From Laetiporus sulphureus 93-53 (taxonomy: Eukaryota > Basidiomycota > Agaricomycetes > Polyporales > Laetiporaceae), in NCBI RefSeq assembly GCF_001632365.1, contig NW_024468511.1, positions 109,246 to 173,245 on the forward strand: a stretch of 64,000 nt of DNA, given 5' to 3'. Of the stretch, positions 58,130 to 64,000 are shown one piece after another (position 1 is the stretch's first letter; each line of letters opens with the position of its first letter). The notes below the pieces were generated by a model. It saw nothing but the letters and a program-made list of their open reading frames with translations, searched no databases and was not told the origin of the DNA. The position numbers were made by a program, and so were the translations under genes.

Positions 58130-59056
58130 TGCAGCAGACTTTGGGCATCACATAGATCGGTTCCAGTTGTTCTTCGAGGTCAGCTTTATACTGTATGTGC
58201 GCGTGGCCCTCTGCACGATCGAATGACTGTGGCTGAGCGAAATGTTCAAATCAGGCGAGCGCTCTGATCTGTGCGGTTCCTTCGGTCGTTGCCGACGTTC
58301 TGAACGAAGCGCAACTTTCGAAATGAGATGGTTACGGAAAGACAACTGAGTGTTGGATAAGAAGGACACGCTTCGGAGTTGTCTCAGCTCAGGACACAAG
58401 CCGGCAATGAGTACCTGTTCAAAGCGAGGTCCCAAAACGGTGCACGCTCGTCCTCGAGGCGAGGCGAGAGTCACAACCCACGTGACCGCGCAAATCGCTT
58501 TGATACGATCCCGGGCGGCCCCCCTGGGGATTGCAAATGCTTCAGTGTCCTTCCTTTCAGTTCAGCCACAGCACACAGACATTTATTTTGCACACAATAC
58601 TCAGAGTCTGTGCTTGACACTTAGACAAGATATGTGTTATTAACTGAGGGCTATCGCAAGTTAAGTTGTATCTCAGAACATGCGATTTTAGTCATCGCAA
58701 ACAAAGTACCGATTCCTAATATATCATGAAAACGTTGTGGATTTCCTCTAACTTTCTCCTTATATAAGATCCTCTCAGTTTGGAGTTAATTAACGCTCGG
58801 AAAAGGTACAAGATAAGCCCTTCCAAGCATTCTCAACTCATTCAATTGAATTATTCAATTCAATTCTAACGCATTTCTTGAAGTGAGAATCAGTGCTTTC
58901 TTCTCTGTGACAGTAAGGTAACCAAACCAAACTTATCATCACGCCCGCTTGGTGATAACACGTGCCTTCTCGCGGCGCTTATTATCTCAAGGACGCCGCC
59001 GCCGCAGGGAACATTCACACCACGCCTTGTACTCTCTCCCATCGACTGTTCCTATC
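58130..59056. promoter_or_regulatory. Divergent promoter between Cdc7-like kinase and syntaxin genes
   Basis: A 927-bp region between opposite start codons. It includes an AT-rich stretch at 58650-58870 with repeated TTCAATT. No gene supported. Confidence 0.5.
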
Positions 59057-60251
59057 ATGAGCTTTCAAGACATAGAAACTGGTCTGGCGCAGCGACCTCT
59101 GTCGCCGCGCATTGGTATGCCGCAGTCCCAAGAGGAAGCGGCATTCCTGAGCCTGCAGTCATCCCTCTCACTTCAAGTGTTCAAGATCAATTCCAATGTG
59201 CAGGGAATTCTGAAGCTAGTCGATCAGCTGGGCACTCCGCGCGATTCTGAGAATCTAAGGAAGTCTCTGTATGTGCGAACATCTGTAACTGAAGGGAAAA
59301 GGGTGTAGATTGATGCGGTGGATGCGCAGTCATGACTTGACGGAGACCACTCGTGCGATGGCGAAGCGCGGTTCCGACGATTTGAAGAAACTTGCGGCGT
59401 TGCAAGCGACTCTGGTGTGTCCTAGATACTATATGCCCACGTTGTATTCTAATTTACTCCATAATGTTAAGCCTCGACATAAGACGTCGTTGCAGAAGAC
59501 CTCGCATGACTTCCAGCTATCCCTCGTCGCCTTCCAGCGCGCACAACAGGTGAGCGCAGACCGACAACGCACAGTTGTACAGGGCGTGAAGCTCGCCGTT
59601 GAAGAGGAGGAGGCTGCGCCGTACGTCATCCCTCTCGTTCTGCTACAATCAAACCCTCATATTTCATGCAGCCAGGAGCGATCGACCAGCCCTACACCAT
59701 CACAACGTCAGGCGCAGATTCTCCATAACCAGTTCTCTCCTGCCGAGCTTGCGTTCCAGGAATCTCTAATCCAGGAACGTGAAGCCGAGATCCGCGAGAT
59801 AGAGACGGGCATTCACGAGCTTTCGGAGATATTCCGTGACTTGGGTACGCTTGTTTCAGAGCAGGGTGGCATGCTCGGTGCGTAATTATCTCATACATTT
59901 AAGACGTGTATATCAAACGGCCGGTTTGCTGCAGACAACATCGAGTCGAATATTTCATCCATCGCTGTTGACACCGCCGGCGCTGCAGAAGAGCTTACCA
60001 CAGCTCACGAATACCAGCGCAAGGCCGGCCGAAGAGCGCTGTGTTTGACGCTGGTGCTTGTCGTCGTCGTGGCAGTGGTTCTTTTGGCAGTGCGTATCCT
60101 CAAATTTGTTCATTGTCCGAAAGGAATACCGATGTTTTGTCGATCCTTGCTTTAGATTCTCTCATGACAACCTTGCATATGTAAAATACCCATCTTCTTC
60201 TCGCAGGACGTCATAAACAACGAGCGGGAACTTATGATTCATGATGTGTAA
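59057..60251 (+). CDS. PEP12: Pep12-like syntaxin (Qa-SNARE)
   Basis: Exons 59057-59268, 59330-59414, 59472-59620, 59672-59877, 59935-60089 and probably 60207-60251 give 283 residues. The N-terminal Habc-like helices begin near LSLQVFKINSNVQGIL. The SNARE motif runs from QESLIQEREAEIREIE to AVDTAGAAEELTTA, with the zero-layer Gln in LVSEQGGMLDNIE. The final helix (LCLTLVLVVVVAVVLLA) is the membrane anchor. Syntaxins of this type act in Golgi-to-endosome fusion. The last intron is uncertain: reading on without it ends at 60155 after 290 residues with a different tail. Confidence 0.88.
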
Positions 60252-60851
60252 TTATGAGTATGTGCATATGTCACCTTAATACTGATAGATATTCTGCGGA
60301 CAACGCCATTGGACGCGATTATTGTAACCCATAGTTGGATGGTTTTGCTGTCGTGAGCAACAATTGCATTCGTTGATGAGGCACGTTTTGTGGAATGTGA
60401 AACAGTTGACGAATTACGGTTGGCTCTGCCGCCGTCGACGATTATGCTGAAGTTACGCCTTGGCCCTATGACGAGGCAAGCTGTCAAAGTCTTCGGGCCA
60501 CGCATAAGCCGTTATCAATGGATAACCAGGCCATGGATCACAATGGCAGCACAAAACGGCCCGGAGGCAGGAAGGATAGACCGCCGACCGATGCAAGGAA
60601 GTTCAAAGACTGTCGTCCATTCAACTGGAACCAGTAGCTGTTCCTTCACCGGGATATGGTATGTACTACGCACCATTCAAATGCCACAAGATTCGCACTC
60701 AGACAAGAGATCTACCAGAGCCAGCGGCTAGGGAGAAACGTTTTAGACTGAGCAATGGATAGAGCTACATTTGACAGCAAAACCAAATCGTCCTGGAACA
60801 GCTGGGTGAGCCGTGTAGAATCGTACAGTAACGTGAAATGCTCACCACCAA
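60252..60851. other. Intergenic region
   Basis: 3' flanks of two convergent genes. A plus-strand frame at 60390-60731 is open but shows no recognisable motif. Confidence 0.5.
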
Positions 60852-61754
60852 TCATCTACGTGCGAAAGGGACCTGGAAGCCCGATAGCAGTGCTCTTGCT
60901 CTATTTTGCGCACCAACACCAGTTGCGTCGGTGACGAAGTGTACGTGCATGCCGAATGTCTTGGGATAAGCGTCGAAGTTGACGTCGATCTGGGGGAACA
61001 GAGACAACGCCTCTGGGGGCAGACCGAACGACACAATGCCTTGTGCGGCGCTAGGCGTGTTCAACGGTGATGCAGAGCCTGGCATGAGGATTCCGGGGAA
61101 CTCGCGCAGCCGAGGGAAGACAAACTCGACGAGGATGCCCAGGAAGTCGTACATCTTCGGGCCGACCATGTCAACCTTCACGCCAATCGGTTGCCCCGGT
61201 CGAACCCATCCACCGACGTTCCTCTTTCCCTTCGTGATCTGCACGCCCTCCGCTGACCGTTGGTTCCCGGAATGGTCTGACTCGCCCGACAAAGCGCGGA
61301 ATGCTATGATGGGACCAAGGAGACTCGCCTTGTTGTTCAAGGCCTCCTTGATCATCGTGTGCAGCTGTATACGTTTTAGCTCGACGACGTTGTTCGGTGT
61401 GACCGGCGGTAAAGGCTGCTTGAAGTATTGGTTACCGCCAACCGGCGGGTTGTTGCGAAACTTGACGTAGGGGTCGTCGGGATCGTACTTTGGGCGAATT
61501 TGGCGGATTGGCTTGCGGATTGGCTCGTGCTTGTATGTCATATACATAAGATTGTCCTGGACGGTGGTGTAGTAGTGCTCGGCGAGACGGCACGCGTGCG
61601 TATCGCGAACGGTAATGTTGACATGCGGGATGGGAAGATCCTTATCGTCGCGTTTTAGTGGTTTGCGAATTTGCGGAGCTCGCTTGCTTGGGCGAATAGT
61701 GCGTAGTGCCAACGACGAAACAATTCGCGGAGCACGAGCGACATCTGCACTCAT
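60852..61754 (-). CDS. MRPL7: Mitochondrial ribosomal protein uL5m
   Basis: One exon, 300 residues. The N-terminus is basic and lacks acids in the first 25 residues (VSSLALRTIRPSKRA), as in a mitochondrial presequence. L5 fold segments follow: RLAEHYYTTVQDNLMYMTYKH, the KRNVGGWVRPGQPIGVKV loop, MYDFLGILVEFVFPRLREFPG, and the C-terminal YPKTFGMHVHFVT. Yeast MRPL7 (292) is similar in length. Part of the large subunit central protuberance. The gene is intron-free unlike most neighbours. Confidence 0.92.
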   Translation of the reverse strand: MSADVARAPRIVSSLALRTIRPSKRAPQIRKPLKRDDKDLPIPHVNITVRDTHACRLAEHYYTTVQDNLMYMTYKHEPIRKPIRQIRPKYDPDDPYVKFRNNPPVGGNQYFKQPLPPVTPNNVVELKRIQLHTMIKEALNNKASLLGPIIAFRALSGESDHSGNQRSAEGVQITKGKRNVGGWVRPGQPIGVKVDMVGPKMYDFLGILVEFVFPRLREFPGILMPGSASPLNTPSAAQGIVSFGLPPEALSLFPQIDVNFDAYPKTFGMHVHFVTDATGVGAQNRARALLSGFQVPFARR

Positions 61755-62081
61755 CTAAACACGAAAATTTAGTATGATGCAACGGGGAGCATGTTAGCGA
61801 GGACATACTTCGGCGGGGGTGGGCGAGAGCACAACTTGCACCAAAAAGGACAATAACGCGTGTAGTTGACACTGGCTATTGATCGTTGTAAGCGTGAGAA
61901 AGCTAGTTTATCGGTATCCGCAAACGGAAGCATTTCGCACTCAGGCAGTGCGCCTCACTTGGGAAGCGACCCGTTTCGACTGACCCGAAGTCTCGTCCAA
62001 CTGCTGCCACTCTTTTCCCTCATATCTTGTTCTGCTTGGAGGGAGCACTGTTTCTGGTTCTCTCTGTAATTGTCTCGGTCT
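61755..62081. promoter_or_regulatory. Divergent promoter between MRPL7 and the Ser/Pro-rich gene
   Basis: A 327-bp region between opposite start codons. No gene supported. Confidence 0.5.
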
Positions 62082-64000
62082 ATGGCTCTGACGGCGACGG
62101 CGCAATCTGCCCTGCGAGAGCCAGCGTGGGATGAGGTGATTGTGCCGACACTTCGTAAACGTGAGTGTCCGCCTTTGCACTCCTCAGCTGCATCCTTCAA
62201 TATATATTCGATATAGGCTTGCAGGATGAGAGCAAAGTGCTCGCGCGGAGGATCTCTGCTGCCTCAGTTGGGTCGGCCGACGATCTTTCCGACCTGTACA
62301 ACTCCAACGCGTTTATATCGCGTCAAGATGCCGCCACGCCGCCGGCGCAGCATTCATCAAATCATAAACCTAGCGCTATTCCTCGGCCAAGCCTTCAGCA
62401 GTCAAGGACAGCAATGGACTCGCCCAACGCCGTCGGACAACCGCCCCAACCGCCGCGTTCTCGAAGCCTGTCGCAGCCATTGGCCTTCGATTCCCCGAAG
62501 CCAGCAGAATCACCGCACTTGCAAACAGGATCTTCCTCTTCTAGGCCCACTTCTCCCATGGTGAACGGCAGAACTCGTATCCCAGTCTCACGTGGGAGGG
62601 CAGGTAGTGCCTCGAGCCATGCTCGGGGCTCTACCAATGGGAGCAAAACTGACGAAGGTACATCTTCGCAGTTGCATTCGGAACGTTGCTTATTTCATGG
62701 GGCGTCATAGATTTCTGGCCTGCAGAGGGAGGGCCGCGGTCATACAGCACACGTACAACAGTTCGGATGCCACGGCATAAAGCATCTGAGCTCTTCGACG
62801 AGCCTGCGCCTTATAGCGCGAACTCTTCAGCAACGTCACACCCGGAATATGAGCAAGACAACGTCGCATGCTATCGTATATCGTCAGATTCGGAGGAGCG
62901 TCCGTATGAGCATTGGTATCGCGGCGACGTGTCTCGCAATGGGGGTGTGGGTGAACTACGTGTCGGTAAGCGTGAGGAGATGCTTGACATCGCGAGTTAT
63001 GGACATTCGTTCCGGAAGGCATCGTCTCGGCTGGTGTACAACGGTTACACCAGATCACGGTCTAACTCCACGCATCAAGATCTGGCAGCATCTCAGATCG
63101 CAACCAGGCGGCGATCAGGGAGTATGGGCGCAATGTTAACACAGAGTGCATACTCCGACGACGAGGATGCGCACGCTCAAGACCTGAGCAGGACGCTCAA
63201 CGATGAGGATGTGAGCAACGTGTTGGATGAGCATCCCCCGACAGACGTAGAAAGCACTGAGGAGCAAGCGCTCGAACCCTACAACCAGGACGTTGTGCCA
63301 CATCCCAACGGCACCATCTCCTCGCCTTCGTTGGCTCTCATTCACCCACAGGCTGGACATCACGACCCCGGCCGGCAGCGAACAACATCGACAAGCATAT
63401 CCCGAATACCGACACCTACCTCGCAACGACAGAGGTCGCCGATACCACGTACGCCTACTCCCACGAAAGCTCTTGCATCTTCTGCTACCTCGTCAACACG
63501 CCTGCAACCCCTTCCGCGCTCCCAATCGCAACCACAAACGCAGATTGTCAGCCAGCGCACGGCGGCGAAGCGGCGTGCGAAGAGTCCCGCGACGTCAACA
63601 CCTAGTTCGGCTGCGAAGAAGGCGAAGACAAAATCGCCTCCCTCCGCCCACAGAAAGATTATCCATACCGTCGAGAACAGAAGATCAATCGGACAGTACC
63701 CTACACCTGATGGCGATGGTCTGGTGGATGCAATTCCTTATTGGACGCAACCAGTACCTCCATCGGGCAATTGGGATGACGTGAGCGCTCATATGTCAAA
63801 TTCACCTAATCATGCGTTTGACGTTTGTATTACGGTGTCGCAGGTGGTCTTGCCCGTGGTTGCACGAAAGAAAGGTCTAGAGTCCCATTATGTCCCAGCA
63901 GATGGAAGCCCGCGACCGCGGAAAACAAATAGTGGGATCTACGAACCTGTGAGTCTTGCGACGTCTCTTGGGTGCCCTCTTGCCTGCTATGTTCCGAATG
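62082..64000 (+). CDS. Unknown Ser/Pro-rich protein, cut by the window end
   Basis: Exons 62082-62160, 62217-62657, 62711-63780 and 63844-63948 splice in frame. The next donor (GTGAGT) lies at 63949, and the gene continues beyond the window. The start MALTATAQSALREPAWDEVIVPTLR, split by others, and KRLQDESKVLARRISAASV look helical and conserved. A long stretch of Ser, Pro, Arg and Gln follows, with Lys/Arg-rich patches (AAKRRAKSP, AAKKAKTKSP) that could be nuclear signals. A structured segment begins at IPYWTQPVPPSGNWDDVVLPVV, split by others, and ARKKGLESHY. No known domain is recognised. The intron at 62658-62710 and the low-complexity content suggest a regulatory or scaffold protein, but this is inference only. 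Confidence 0.65.

Noticed and set aside
60390..60731. Open frame as a gene
   Set aside because: No motif, no second exon in frame and atypical composition.
1..64000. CRISPR arrays, rRNA genes and prokaryotic operons
   Set aside because: The window is eukaryotic nuclear DNA; none of these patterns is present.

Overview
The window is nuclear DNA of a filamentous basidiomycete, most likely an agaricomycete. The evidence is genes broken by many 45-60 nt introns, the fungus-specific genes VTS1, a GPI-anchored GH16 glucanase and an SIN-type Cdc7 kinase, and relics of Plavaka and DUF6532 genes that are typical of agaricomycete genomes. The species cannot be named from the sequence.

Left part (1 to about 18.9 kb) is a decayed mobile-element island. 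It begins with a truncated Plavaka transposase (minus strand). A broken DUF6532-like gene and a dead copy of a gene whose intact paralogue lies at 19-20 kb follow. Next is an almost complete Ty3/gypsy chromovirus (6133-14139) with two LTRs, Gag, protease, RT, RNase H, integrase and chromodomain. It also has a five-motif dUTPase domain at the C-terminus of Pol, directly before the polypurine tract. An assembly gap of 100 Ns lies inside the right LTR. Degenerate gene fragments, a tandem repeat of about 150-160 bp and a family of about 75-bp inverted repeats (15.9-18.6 kb) complete the island. The stop codons that break reading frames here are all explicable as C-to-T or G-to-A changes.

Right part (about 19-64 kb) is gene-dense, with spliced gene models that keep frame across every intron worked out. 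In order: an uncharacterised fungal protein; an AIFM2/FSP1-like FAD oxidoreductase; a membrane-anchored aldo-keto reductase; a cytochrome P450; the HIT hydrolase HNT1; a Crinkler-like protein with a C-terminal kinase domain; glutathione synthetase GSH2; a 2OG-Fe(II) oxygenase; a short-chain dehydrogenase; a GH16 glucanase; mitofusin FZO1; the RNA-binding SAM protein VTS1; a small unknown protein; an Aurora kinase; a TE-associated gene relic; a Cdc7-like septation kinase; a Pep12-like syntaxin; mitochondrial ribosomal protein uL5m; and an unknown Ser/Pro-rich protein cut by the right edge.

These are mostly single-copy housekeeping genes with no operon-like logic. Several share divergent promoters (Crinkler-like/GSH2, Cdc7-like/PEP12, MRPL7/unknown). 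The 2OG oxygenase and the SDR converge with only about 100 bp between stops. The most notable items are the dUTPase-bearing chromovirus, the Crinkler-like kinase, and microexons of 7, 15 and 16 nt, the first apparently flanked by a GC-AG intron.
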